Below are positions 10,367-23,250 of a DNA stretch of 64,000 nt, piece after piece. The notes beneath the pieces are model-generated. The model searched no databases and was not told the DNA's origin. It saw only the letters and a program-made list of their open reading frames with translations. The translations under genes and the position numbers were made by a program. This DNA is from Portulaca oleracea (taxonomy: Eukaryota; Streptophyta; Magnoliopsida; Caryophyllales; Portulacaceae). Each line of letters opens with the position of its first letter. The first letter of the stretch is position 1. The DNA lies in assembly GCA_029582165.1 (NCBI GenBank), contig CM055883.1:23773501-23837500 (forward strand), given 5' to 3'.

Positions 10367-13300
10367 GTTCTCATAGCCTCTCTTCACTGTCTTCTCACTT
10401 TCCCGTCGTCCGTCTCCACTCCCTCCACTCGCCGTCGCCGCCACTCCTTCCACTCGCCGCCGCCGACACTCCTCCACTCGCCGCCGTCGCCATCGCCATC
10501 GCCATCGATTGAGCAGGTACGCAATGTACGCTCGATCTAGGGTTTGATTCGTTCTTCCTATTCGATTGTTATAAATTTCTGTAAGTATAAATTTCTGGTA
10601 TAAATTTCTGGGATTTACTTAGAAGTAGAATTGCTTACATCTTCTTTGTGGCCGTGAAGTTCGAAATGAGTTGATACTCCCGAAATCGATCTCCATTGTT
10701 GTGCTCGGGAGTAGGTTTCTTTGAATACCGCCTAAAAGTTAGCAAGTAGATTTCTCTGGAGTAGATTTTTGTTTGAGTTGTAAATTCTCGATTTATTTTT
10801 GTTCAAGTAGATCTCCATTGTTGTGCTCACGTGAAGTTCCCTATGAAGTTACCGACAAGACTTGTTGAGTTGTTGTTCGCTTTCAAATTTCAACTGTCTT
10901 GAATCTCTTGATTCTTGATGCTCTCTCAAAATTTCAACAGGGAATAAAGGAACATTATTGATAAGTTCTTGTTCATATGCTGAATTTTTCATCAGGATTA
11001 AGGAATGATCTGTTTTATTTTTGATAAGTTACTGACTTATTGTTATTGATTTTAATAGCAAGAAAAAAAATCAAATTTAAATAAAAATACAACAGGAAAA
11101 TAAATCAGATTTTAAAGGCAAGAAAAAAACACATGTAAAAAAATCAAATTTAAATAAAAACTCAAAGAAAAAAATCGATTTTAATGGGTGGTCATGGATG
11201 GGTCGGTCATGGCCCATGACCGGCCCTACTCCTTGTCTCTAAAGTCTTAACCCGACCCTAGCACATAATCTTAAAGGGTCACCGACCGACCCAACCCAAA
11301 TTCCTGCCCAGCCCTAGTCTTTGAGTATTCCGTCTTACTCCTCTTATTTTGTTTTACCTATTGTCGTAACAGTGACTTTTGTTCAAGATGACTGATGAAA
11401 CCATACCTTCCAATGCTATTGATTTGGAATCTATGCAAGGGGAATCATCTCCAGTTGTGGCAAATGTGACTCCAGTGCCAAATTGGTAACAATGCATTGA
11501 GGGGAAGATACCGATGGACTAAAAGAAAGAGAAAGACAACATCGAGTGGGAATATTTTGACAAAGTTACAATAAAAGGTCGGAAAGGGCATTATGCAAAG
11601 GTTGCAAAAATGATTATGTTGGTGGTAGCAAGAGTGGAACTACACATTTGTGGAACATTTGAAAAAATGTTTAAAGACCACAAACAAAGTTGACATTGCA
11701 AAGCTTCTTGAAAGGAACAATTAAGAAGGATAGTACTTCTATTACAGTGGGAAAGTACAAGTTCAGTCAAGATTTAGCAAGGCATGAGTTATGTAATATG
11801 ATTGCATTGCATGGCTATCCTCTTAGCATGGTTGACCACATTGGATTTATTAGATATTCAAAAGTCTTGAATCCGGACTTTAAGGTTGTTTCAAGGAATA
11901 CTCAAGTCCGATATCATGGCCGCTTACAAGGAAGAGAGAGAATGTTTAAAAGACTAATTGCATCACAAGAAGGACGAGTTGCCATTACTATCGATATGTG
12001 GACGCAAAGCATCGTAAAAGGGGTATATGGCGTGACAAATAGACTTCATCGATGAAGAGTGGACTTTACAAAGTCGTATTATTCGTAAGTAACTTTCCTA
12101 CATTCTTTTATTGTATTTTTCTTCATTGCTTGTGAATTTTACAATATATCTAATTGATTAATTTGTTTACTTTCATTTAGATATGCATATGTACCATGTC
12201 CACATACCACCGCTACTATTTCTAAAGTGTTGCTTGATTGTTTGGTAGATTTTAATTTGGATGAGAGACTTTCAACTATTACCGTGATAATCGTCGACCA
12301 ATGACGGTGTTATAGAGAATTTCTGGAAAAGCTTGATTATACAACACTTATGTTGGATGGTAAATTTTTGCACATGCGATGTTGTGCTCATATATTGAAT
12401 TTGATTGTTCGAGATGGTTTAATTGTAATTGGTAATGCTATTGAGAAGGTTCGGGATGCAGTAGCTTTTTGGAGCGCAACTCCAAAAAGGGTTGAAAAAT
12501 TTGAAGATGCTTGTAGGTACTATAAGCTTGGAGGAGGCAAGAAGCTTGAGTTGGATAGTTTGACCAGATGGAATTCAACTTATGACATGCTAGAGACTGC
12601 CCTTCACTACAAAGATGTTTTTGTAAGGTTGAAGAAGAATAGCAAAGGAAAAGTTGAAAAGTTCTCATTACCTACTCAAGAAGAGTGGCAGATGGCTAGG
12701 GAAATTTGTGATCGGCTGGTCTTATTTAAGTGTGTCACAGAAGAAATTTCAGGTTCGAAATATCCCACCGCCAATTAATTTTTTGAAAAAGTTTGTGGAA
12801 TTAGATTGGCATTGAGAAATTGGATGGTGTGTGGGAATTCTGTGATTGAGACTATGGCTAAGAGTATGTTTGTGAAGTTTGACAAATATTGGGATGACAT
12901 ACATGGACTTTTGGGAGTAGCTTCAGTGTTGGATCCTAGAAGAAAAATGGAATGCGTATCATTTTTTTATGATCTTATATATGGAGATGAGGCTGAGTAT
13001 CAACGTGCTAGAGTTAAGAATTTATTGCATGACTTATTTGAGAATTATAAGATATAACTTGATTCAATGTCTGAGTCATCTCCAAAACATTCTATGGAGA
13101 CGGATTCTAGTTCTGGGAAATTACCATTGGAGGGTGTGGAATATTGTTTAATGTGGCAAAACCATGTGAAAATACAAACACCTAAGAAGACAGCCAAATC
13201 TGAAGTTGATAATTACTTGGAAGAGGAACGAATTTCACTTGATGATGTTAAATCAAGGCTTTTGGCATGGTGGAAAATCAACTCAGTCGCCCCAATCCTT

Positions 13301-14286
13301 TCTATGATAGCGAGAGATATCCTTGCGGCTAATTTCTACCGTTCCTTCAGAGAGTGCATTTAGTGTGGGTGGTAAACTTATTAGCCCACATCGCAGTAGA
13401 CTTAAACCAACAACTGTTGAAGCTTTGATGTGTCTTCAAAGTTGGCGAGGTGTGATGTTTGAAGGTAAGTCATTAATTATTTGCTTATTCGTGATAAGTT
13501 TCAAGAGTTTTGTACTTTCATTCTAATAAATAATTCATTTTTTTTGTATATTTGGTCGTAGATGCTACTAAAGAAAATCCTTTCGCATTGTCCATCCGAT
13601 GAAGATGAGGACGCTATTGATAATGAGGTACTTCAAAAGCATTGTAATTCATTTTGTTTGCTAAATTTTTCTTCAATGAATAATTTAACTGTTGTATTCT
13701 AATCTCCTATATTAATTTTGTTGTTTTTATTACAGGTGCAAGTTCAAGATGATTGATGGAATTTGAAGCATTGTACCTTTGAGAGTTTCATATTTGCAAA
13801 CATTAGACATTTTTTTAATGGAAGCAAACATTGGACATTCGGTTATGTACTTGTGTGACTTTATGTGTTGTATTTTGTTATGTATGAATTATGATTGGTA
13901 TGTAATACTTTTATTTTAGGTTTTATTGTTTTGGAATCTTATGATGATTGAGACATTATTTCTGATGTATAACAGTTATGATGGTTTTGGAATCATTTTA
14001 TGGAATTGTATAATAGGTAATCGGAGTCGGAGTTAATCGGAGTCGAATGAAATCATTTTATGGACTTGTATAACAGTTAATCGGAGTCGGAGGTAATCGG
14101 AGGTAGTCGGAGTCGGAGGTAATCGGAGTCGGAGTTGGAGTTAGGCACCTCCGATTAAGTTCGGATTTGAAGGTCCTCTCACCTCCAATTAATCGGATTT
14201 GGAGGTGGAACTCCACCTCCGATTATTAATTGGAGCGAAGGTGAAGGTACCTACCTCCGATTCACCTCCGACCAATTCCATCCCTA
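10367..14286 (+). repeat. hAT array unit 3
   Basis: Leader 10367-11387, second hAT-like terminus ending near 11316, transposase 11388-13756, tail 13757-14286. Indels are dense from about 10660 through 12330, then the copy is clean from about 12340 to 13280. One hexamer-repeat segment of the tail is missing, and the terminus has AATTCCATCCCTA where other units have ATTGCCATCCCTA. Confidence 0.9.
11388..13756 (+). pseudogene. hAT transposase, copy 3 (frameshifted)
   Basis: N-terminal exon broken near 11472-11580. An open stretch at 11690-12055 covers the segment from SFLKGTIKKD through the first catalytic-Asp region (ITIDMWT). The central exon is clean at 12350-12778 (LDGKFLHMRCCAH to KYPTAN) before the TAA at 12776-12778. 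The shared TAA is at 13055-13057. The hATC domain is broken near 13285 and 13328, where GGTCAGTTCCC and GCAGTGCC of copy 1 have become GTCGCCCC and GCGGCT. Confidence 0.9.
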
Positions 14287-17200
14287 GTTCTCATAGCCTC
14301 TCTTCACTGTCTTCTCACTTTCCCGTCGTCCGTCTCCACTCCCTCCACTCGCCGTCGCCGTCGCCACTCCTTCCACTCGCCGCCGTCGCCGCCATCGCCA
14401 TCGCCATCGATTGAGCAGGTACGCAATGTACGCTCGATCTAGGGTTTGATTCGTTCTTCCTATTCGATTGTTATAAAATTCTGTAAGTATAAATTTCTGG
14501 TATAAATTTCTGGGATTTACTTAGAAGTAGAATTGCTTACATCTTCTTTGTGGCCGTGAAGTTCCGAGCTGAGTTGATACTCCCGAAATCGATCTCCATT
14601 GTTGTGCTCGAGTAGGTTTCTTTGAATACCAGTCTAAAAGTTAGCAAGTAGATTTCTCTGGGAGTAGATTTTTGTTTGAGTTGTAAATTTCTGGGATTTA
14701 TTTTTGTTCAAGTAGATCTCCATTGTTGTGCTCTGGGCCGTGAAGTTCCCTATGAAGTTACTGACAAGACTTGTTGAGTTGTTGTACGTTTTCAAATTTC
14801 AACTGTCTTGAATCTCTTGATTCTTGATGCTCTCAAAATTTCAACAGGGAATAAAGGAACATTATTGATAAGTTCTTGTTCATATGCTGAATTTTTCATC
14901 AGGATTAAGGAATGATCTGTTTTATTTTTGATAAGTTACTGACTTATTGTTATTGATTTTAATAGCAAGAAAAAAAAATCAAATTTAAATAAAAATACAA
15001 CAGGAAAATAAATCAGATTTTAAAGGCAAGAAAAAAACAAATGAAAAAAATCAAATTTAAATAAAAACTCAGCAAAAAAAAATCAGATTTTAATGGGTGG
15101 GTCATGGATGGGTCAGGGTCAGTTGGCCCATGACCCGGCCCTACTCCTTGTCTCTAAAGTCTTAACCCGACCCTAGCCCATAAGCGTAAAGGGTCAGCCC
15201 TGACCCGACCCAACCCACTGGCTGCCTTTCTAGTCTTAGAGTATTCCTTCTTACTCCTCTTATTTTGTTTTACCTATTGTCGTAACAGTGACTGTTGTTC
15301 AAGATGACTGATGAAACCATACCTTCCAATGCTATTGATTTGGAATCTATGCAAGGGGAATCATCTCCAGTTGTGGCAAATGTGACTCCCAGTGGCCAAA
15401 TTGGTAACAATGCAACTGAGGGGGAAGATACTGATGGACGGAAAAGAAAGAGAAAGACAACATCAGGAGTGTGGGAATATTTTGACAAAGTTACAATAAA
15501 AGGTCGGGAAAGGGCATTATGCAAAGGTTGCAAAAATGATTATGTTGGTGGTAGCAAGAGTGGAACTACACATTTGTGGGAACATTTGAAAAAATGTTTA
15601 AAGACCACAAACAAAGTTGACATTGCGCAAAGCTTCTTGAAAGGAACAATTAAGAAGGATAGTACTTCTATTACAGTAGGAAAGTACAAGTTCACCAAGA
15701 TTTAGCAAGGCATGAGTTATGTAATATGATTGCATTGCATGGCTATCCTCTTAGCATGGTTGACCACATTGGATTTATTAGATATTCAAAAGTCTTGAAT
15801 CCAGACTTTAAGGTTGTTTCAAGGAATACTCTGAAGTCCGATATCATGGCTGCTTACAAGGAAGAGAGAGAATGTTTAAAAAGACTAATTGCATCACAAG
15901 AAGGACGAGTTGCCATTACTACTGATATGTGGACTGCAAAGCATCGAAAAGGGGTATATGGTCGTGACAATAAGACTTCATCGATGAAGAGTGGACTTTA
16001 CAAAGTCGTATTATTCGTAAGTAACTTTCCTACATTCTTTTATTGTATTTTTCTTCATTGCTTGTGAATTTTACAACATATCTAATTGATTAATTTGTTT
16101 ACTTTCATTTAGATATGCATATGTACCATGTCCACATACCACCGCTACTATTTCTAAAGTGTTGCTTGATTGTTTGGTAGATTTTAATTTGGATGAGAGA
16201 CTTTCAACTATTACCGTGATAATCGCTCGACCAATGACGGTGTTATAGAGAATTTCTTTGGAAAAGCTTGATTATACAACACTTATGTTGGATGGTAAAT
16301 TTTTGCACATGCGATGTTGTGCTCATATATTGAATTTGATTGTTCGAGATGGTTTAATTGTACTTGGTAATGCTATTGAGAAGGTTCGATGCAAGAGCTT
16401 TTTGGAGCGCAACTCAAAAGGGTTGAAAAATTTGAAGATGCTTGTAGGTACTATAAGCTTGGAGGAGGCAAGAAGCTTGAGTTGGATAGTTTGACAGATG
16501 GAATTCAACTTATGACATGCTAGAGACTGCCCTTCACTACAAAGATGTTTTTGTAAGGTTGAAGAAGAATAGCAAAGGAAAAGTTGAAAAGTTCTCATTA
16601 CCTACTCAAGAAGAGTGGCGGATGGCTAGGAAATTTGTGATCGGTGGTCTTATTTAAGTGTGTCACGTAAGAAATTTCAGTTCGAATATCCCACCGCCAA
16701 TTAATTTTTGAAAAAGTTTGTGGAATTAGATTGGCATTGAGAAATTGGATGGTGTGTGGGAATTCGTGATTGAGACTATGGCTAAGAGTATGTTTGTGAA
16801 GTTTGACAAATATTGGGATGACATACATGGACTTTTGGGAGTAGCTTGTTGTTGGATCCTAGAAGAAAAATGGAATGCGTATCATTTTTATGATCTTATA
16901 TATGGAGATGAGGCCGAGTATCAACGTGCTAGAGTTAAGAATTTATTGCATGACTTATTTGAGAATTATAAGATATAACTTGATTCATCATGTCGAGTCA
17001 TCTCCAAAACATTCTATGGAGATGGATTCTAGTTAGGAAATTACCATTGGAGGGTGTGGAATATTGTTTAATGTGGCAAAACCATGTGAAAATACAAACA
17101 CCTAAGAAGACACCAAATCAAGTTGATAATTACTGGAAGAGGAACGAATTTCACTTGATGATGTTAAATCAAGGCTTTTGGCATGGTGGAAAATCAACTC

Positions 17201-18223
17201 GTGTCGCTTCCCAATCCTTTCTATGATAGCGAGAGATATCCTTGCGGGCCAATTTCTACCGCTCCTTCAGAGAGTGCATTTAGTGTGGGTGGTAAACTTA
17301 TTAGCCCACATCGCAGTAGACTTAAACCAACAACTGTTGAAGCTTTGATGTGTCTTCAAAGTTGGCGAGGTGTGATGTTTGAAGGTAAGTCATTAATTAT
17401 TTGCTTATTCGTGATAAGTTTCAAGAGTTTTGTACTTTCATTCTAATAAATAATTCATTTTTTTTGTATAATTGGTCGTAGATGCTACTAAAGAAAATCC
17501 TTTCGCATTGTCCACTGTCGATGAAGATGAGGACGCTATTGATAATGAGGTACTTCAAAAGCATTGTAATTCATTTTGTTTGCTAAATTTTTCTTCAATG
17601 AATAATTTAACTGTTGTATTCTAATCTCCTATATTAATTTTGTTGTTTTTATTACAGGTGCAAGTTAAAGATGATTGATGGAATTTGAAGCATCAGACTT
17701 TGAGAGTTTCATATTTGCAAACATTAGACATTTTTTTAATGGAAGCAAACATTGGACATTCGGTTATGTACTTGTGTGACTTTATGTGTTGTATTTTGTT
17801 ATGTATGAATTATGATTGGTATGTAATACTTTTATTTTAGGTTTTATTGTTTTGGAATCTTATGATGATTGAGACATTATTTCTGATGTATAACAGTTAT
17901 GATGGTTTTGGAATCATTTTATGGAATTGTATAATAGGTAATCGGAGTCGGAGTTAATCGGAGTCGGAGTTAATCGGAGTCGAATGAAATCATTTTATGG
18001 ACTTGTATAACAGTTAATCGGAGTCGGAGGTAATCGGAGGTAGTCGGAGTAGGAGGTAATCGGAGTCGGAGTTGGAGTTAGGCACCTCCGATTAAGTTCG
18101 GATTTGAAGGTCCTCTCACCTCCGATTAATCGGATTTGGAGGTGGAACTCCACCTCCGATTATTAATTGGAGCGAAGGTGAAGGTACCTACCTCCGATTC
18201 ACCTCCGACCATTGCCATCCCTA
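14287..18223 (+). repeat. hAT array unit 4
   Basis: Leader 14287-15303, transposase 15304-17668, tail 17669-18223. The second hAT-like terminus is altered here (CTGGCTGCCTTTCTAG, ending near 15232). The start of the transposase is clean, then small losses are frequent from about 15690 to 17270 and absent in the 3' exons. Confidence 0.9.
15304..17668 (+). pseudogene. hAT transposase, copy 4 (frameshifted)
   Basis: The N-terminal 133 codons from ATG 15304 are intact, including the whole BED finger. They end at 15705, where CAGTCAAG has become CACCAAG and creates a stop. The AYKEEREC frame is kept in the next open stretch (15726-16067). Many small losses follow to 17270. TAA stops lie at 16702-16704 and 16976-16978. 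The hATC core is in frame at 17245-17446 with SESAFSVGGK. Confidence 0.9.
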
Positions 18224-21200
18224 GTTCTCATAGCCTCTCTTCACTGTCTTCTCACTTTCCCGTCGTCCGTCTCCACTCCCTCCACTCGCCGTCGCCACTC
18301 CTTCCACTCGCTGTCGCCGTCGACACTCCCTCCACTCGTCGTCGCCGTCGCCATCGCCATCGCCATCGATTGAGCAGGTACGCAATGTACGCTCGATCTA
18401 GGGTTTGATTCGTTCTTCCTATTCGATTGTTATAAATTTCTGTAAGTATAAATTTCTGGTATAAATTTCTGGGATTTACTTAGAAGTAGAATTGCTTACA
18501 TCTTCTTTGTGGCCGTGAAGTTCCGAGCAGAGTTGATACTCCTGGAAATCGATCTCCATTGTTGTGCTCTGGGAGTAGGTTTCTTTGAATACCAGTCTAA
18601 AAGTTAGCAAGTAGATTTCTCTAGGAGTAGATTTTTGTTTGAGTTATAAATTTCTGGGATTTATTTTTGTTCAAGTAGATCTCAATTGTTGTGCTCTGGG
18701 CCGTGAAGTTCCCTATGAAGTTACTGACAAGACTTGTTGAGTTGTTGTTCGTTTTCAAATTTCAACTGTGTCTTGAATCTCTTGATTCTTGATGCTCTCT
18801 CAAAATTTCAACAGGGAATAAAGGAACATTATTGATAAGTTCTTGTTCATATGCTGAATTTTTCATCAGGATTAAGGAATGATCTGTTTTATTTTTGATA
18901 AGTTACTGACTTATTGTTATTGATTTTAATAGCAAGAAAAAAAAATCAGATTTAAATAAAAATACAACAGGAAAATAAATCAGATTTTAATGGCAAGGAA
19001 AAAAAACACAGCAGAAAAAAAAATCAAATTTAAATAAAAACTCAGCAAAAAAAAATCAGATTTTAATGGGTGGGTCAGGGTCAGTTGGCCCATGACCCGG
19101 CCCTACTCCTTGTCTCTAAAGTCTTAACCCGACCCTAGCCCATAAGCGTAAAGGGTCAGCCCTGACCCGACCCAACCCAGCCCGTTGCCCAGCCCTAGTC
19201 TTAGAGTATTCCTTCTTACTCCTCTTATTTTGTTTTACCTATTGTCGAATAAGGATCGTTGTTCAAGATGATCGATGAAACCATACCTTCCAATGCTATT
19301 GATTTGGAATCTATGCAAGGAATCATCTCCGATTGTGGCAAATGTGACTCCCAGTGGCCAAATTGGTAACAATGCAGTTGAGGGGGAAGATACTGATGGA
19401 CGGAAAAGAAAGAGAAAGACAACATCAGGAGTGTGGGAATATTTTGACAAAGTTACAATAAAAGGTCGGGAAAGGGCATTATGCAAAGGTTGCAAAAATG
19501 ATTATGTTGGTGGTAGCAAGAGTGGAACTACACATTTGTGGGAACATTTGAAAAAATGTTTAAAGACCACAAACAAAGTTGACATTGCAAAGCTTCTTGA
19601 AAGGAACAATTAAGAAGGATAGTACTTCTATTACAAAGGGGAAAGTACAAGTTCACCAAGATTTAGCAAGGCATGAGTTATGTAATATGATTGCATTGCA
19701 TGGCTATCCTCTTAGCATGGTTGACCACATTGGATTTATTAGATATTCAAAAGTCTTGAATCCAGACTTTAAGGTTGTTTCAAGGAATACTCTGAAGTCC
19801 GATATCATGGCTGCTTCAAGGAAGAGAGAGAATGTTTAAAAAGACTAATTGCATCACAAGAAGGACGAGTTGCCATTACTACTGATATGTGGACTGCAAA
19901 GCATCAGAAAAGGGGGTATATGGCCGTGACAACACACTTCATCGATGAAGAGTGGACTTTACAAAGTCGTATTATTCGGTAAGTAACTTTCCTACATTCT
20001 TTTATTGTATTTTTTCTTCATTGCTTGTGAATTTTACAACATATCTAATTGATTAATTTGTTTACTTTCATTTAGATATGCATATGTACCATGTCCACAT
20101 ACCGCTACTATTTCTAAAGTGTTGCTTGATTGTTTGGTTGATTTTAATTTGGATGAGAGACTTTCAACTATTACCGTGGATAACTGCTCGACCAATGACG
20201 GTGTTATAGAGAATTTGCTGGAAAAGCTTAATTATACAACACTTATGTTGGATGGTAAATTTTTGCACATGCGATGTTTTTGCTCATATATTGAATTTGA
20301 TTGTTCGAGATGGTTTAAGTGTAATTGGTAATGCTGTTGAGAAGGTTCGGGATGCAGTAGCTTTTTGGAGCGCAACTCCAAAAAGGGTTGAAAAATTTGA
20401 AGATGCTTGTAGGTACTATAAGCTTGGAGGAGGCAAGAAGCTTGAGTTGGATAGTTTGACCAGATGGAATTCAACTTATGACATGCTAGAGACTGCCCTT
20501 CACTACAAAGATGTTTTTGTAAGGTTGAAGAAGAATAGCAAAGGAAAAGTTGAAAAGTTCTCATTACCTACTCAAGTAGAGTGGCAGATGGCTAGGGAAA
20601 TTTGTGATCGGCTGGTCTTCTTTAAGTGTGTCACAGAAGAAATTTCAGGTTCAAAATATCCCACCGCCAATTAATTTTTTGAAAAAGTTTGTGGAATTAG
20701 ATTGGCATTGAGAAATTGGATGGTGTGTGGGAATTCTGTGATTGAGACTATGGCTAAGAGTATGTTTGTGAAGTTTGACAAATATTGGGATGACATACAT
20801 GGACTTTTGGGAGTAGCTTCAGTGTTGGATCCTAGAAGAAAAATGGAATGCGTATCATTTTTTTATGATCTTATATATGGAGATGAGGCTGAGTATCAAC
20901 GTGCTAGAGTTAAGAATTTATTGCATGACTTATTTGAGAATTATAAGATATAACTTGATTCAATGTCTGAGTCATCTCCAAAACATTCTATGGAGACGGA
21001 TTCTAGTTCTGGGAAATTACCATTGGAGGGTGTGGAATATTGTTTAATGTGGCAAAACCATGTGAAAATACAAACACCTAAGAAGACAAATCAAGTTGAT
21101 AATTACTTGGAAGAGGAACGAATTTCACTTGATGATGTTAAATCAAGGCTTTTGGCATGGTGGAAAATCAACTCAGGTCAGTTCCCAATCCTTTCTATGA

Positions 21201-22199
21201 TAGCGAGAGATATTCTTGCAGTGCCAATTTCTACCGTTCCTTCAGAGAGTGCATTTAGTGTGGGTGGTAAACTTATTAGCCCACATCGCAGTAGACTTAA
21301 ACCAACAACTGTTGAAGCTTTGATGTGTCTTCAAAGTTGGCGAGGTGTGATGTTTGAAGGTAAGTCATTAATTATTTGCTTATTCGTGATAAGTTTCAAG
21401 AGTTTTGTACTTTCATTCTAATAAATAATTCATTTTTTTTGTATAATTGGTCGTAGATGCTACTAAAGAAAATCCTTTCGCATTGTCCACTGTCGATGAA
21501 GATGAGGACGCTAGTGATAATGAGGTACTTCAAAAGCATTGTAATTCATTTTGTTTGCTAAATTTTTCTTCAATGAATAATTTAACTGTTGTATTCTAAT
21601 CTCCTATATTAATTTTGTTGTTTTTATTACAGGTGCAAGTTCAAGATGATTGATGGAATTTGAAGCATTGTACCTTTGAGAGTTTCATATTTGCAAACAT
21701 TAGACATTTTTTTAATGGAAGCAAACATTGGACATTCGGTTATGTACTTGTGTGACTTTATGTGTTGTATTTTGTTATGTATGAATTATGATTGGTATGT
21801 AATACTTTTATTTTAGGTTTTATTGTTTCGGAATCTTATGATGATTGAGACATTATTTCTGATGTATAACAGTTATGATGGTTTTGGAATCATTTTATGG
21901 AATTGTATAATAGGTAATCGGAGTCGGAGTTAATCGGAGTCGGAGTTAATCGGAGTCGAATGAAATCATTTTATGGACTTGTATAACAGTTAATCGGAGT
22001 CGGAGGTAATCGGAGGTAGTCGGAGTCGAAGGTAATCGGAGTCGGAGTTGGAGTTAGGCACCTCCGATTAAGTTCGGATTTGAAGGTCCTCTCACCTCCG
22101 ATTAATCGGATTTTGAGGTGGAACTCCACCACCGATTATTAATTGGAGCGAAGGTGAAGATACCTACCTCCGATTCACCTCCGACCATTGCCATCCCTA
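18224..22199 (+). repeat. hAT array unit 5
   Basis: Leader 18224-19267, second hAT-like terminus ending near 19197, transposase 19268-21653, tail 21654-22199. A cleaner copy: its few changes sit at 19247-19335, 19585-19660 and around 20277. It lacks a short GGGTCATGGAT segment that units 1 and 2 carry near 3251, and shares this loss with unit 6. Confidence 0.9.
19268..21653 (+). pseudogene. hAT transposase, copy 5 (frameshifted)
   Basis: The start region reads ATGATCGATG where the others have ATGACTGATG, and two bases are missing near 19320, so the N-terminus is out of frame although the BED finger itself is intact (19275-19613). The one-base loss that gives AASRKRENV and a stop is present, as in copies 1 and 6. 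TGCGATGTTTTTGC near 20271 adds bases that break the CCAH segment. TAA stops lie at 20672-20674 and 20951-20953. hATC is intact apart from loss of the AKSE residues (20963-21421). Confidence 0.9.
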
Positions 22200-23250
22200 G
22201 TTCTCATAGCCTCTCTTCACTGTCTTCTCACTTTCCCGTCGTCCGTCTCCACTCCCTCCACTCGCCGTCGCCGTCGCCACTCCTTCCACTCGCTGTCGCC
22301 GTCGACACTCCCTCCACTCGTCGTCGCCATCGCCATCGCCATCGCCATCGATTGAGCAGGTACACAGTGTACGCTCGATCTAGGGTTTGATTCGTTCTTC
22401 CTATTCGATTGTTATAAATTTCTGTAAGTATAAATTTCATGTATAAATTTCTGGGATTTACTTAGAAGTAGAATTGCTTACATCTTCTTTGTGGCCGTGA
22501 AGTTCCGAGCTGAGTTGATACTCCTGGAAATCGATCTCCATTGTTGTGCTCTGGGAGTAGGTTTCTTTGAATACCAGTCTAAAAGTTAGCAAGTAGATTT
22601 CTCTGGGAGTAGATTTTTGTTTGAGTTGTAAATTTCTGGGATTTATTTTTGTTCAAGTAGATCTCCATTGTTGTGCTCTGGGCCGTGAAGTTCCCTATGA
22701 AGTTACTGACAAGACTTGTTGAGTTGTTGTTCGTTTTCAAATTTCAACTGTGTCTTGAATCTCTTGATTCTTGATGCTCTCTCAAAATTTCAACAGGGAA
22801 TAAAGGAACATTATTGATAAGTTCTTGTTCATATGCTGAATTTTTCATCAGGATTAAGGAATGATCTGTTTTATTTTTGATAAGTTACTGACTTATTGTT
22901 ATTGATTTTAATAGCAAGAAAAAAAAATCAGATTTAAATAAAAATACAACAGGAAAATAAATCAGATTTTAATGGCAAGAAAAAAAAAACACAGCAGAAA
23001 AAAAATCAAATTTAAATAAAAACTCAGCAAAAAAAAATCAGATTTTAATGGGTGGGTCAGGGTCAGTTGGCCCATGAGCCGGCCCTACTCCTTGTCTCTA
23101 AAGTCTTAACCCGACCCTAGCCCATAAGGGTAAAGGGTCAGCCCTGACACGACCCAACCCAGCCCGTTGCCCAGCCCTAGTCTTAGAGTATTCCTTCTTA
23201 CTCCTCTTATTTTGTTTTACCTATTGTCGTAACAGTGGCTGTTGTTCAAG

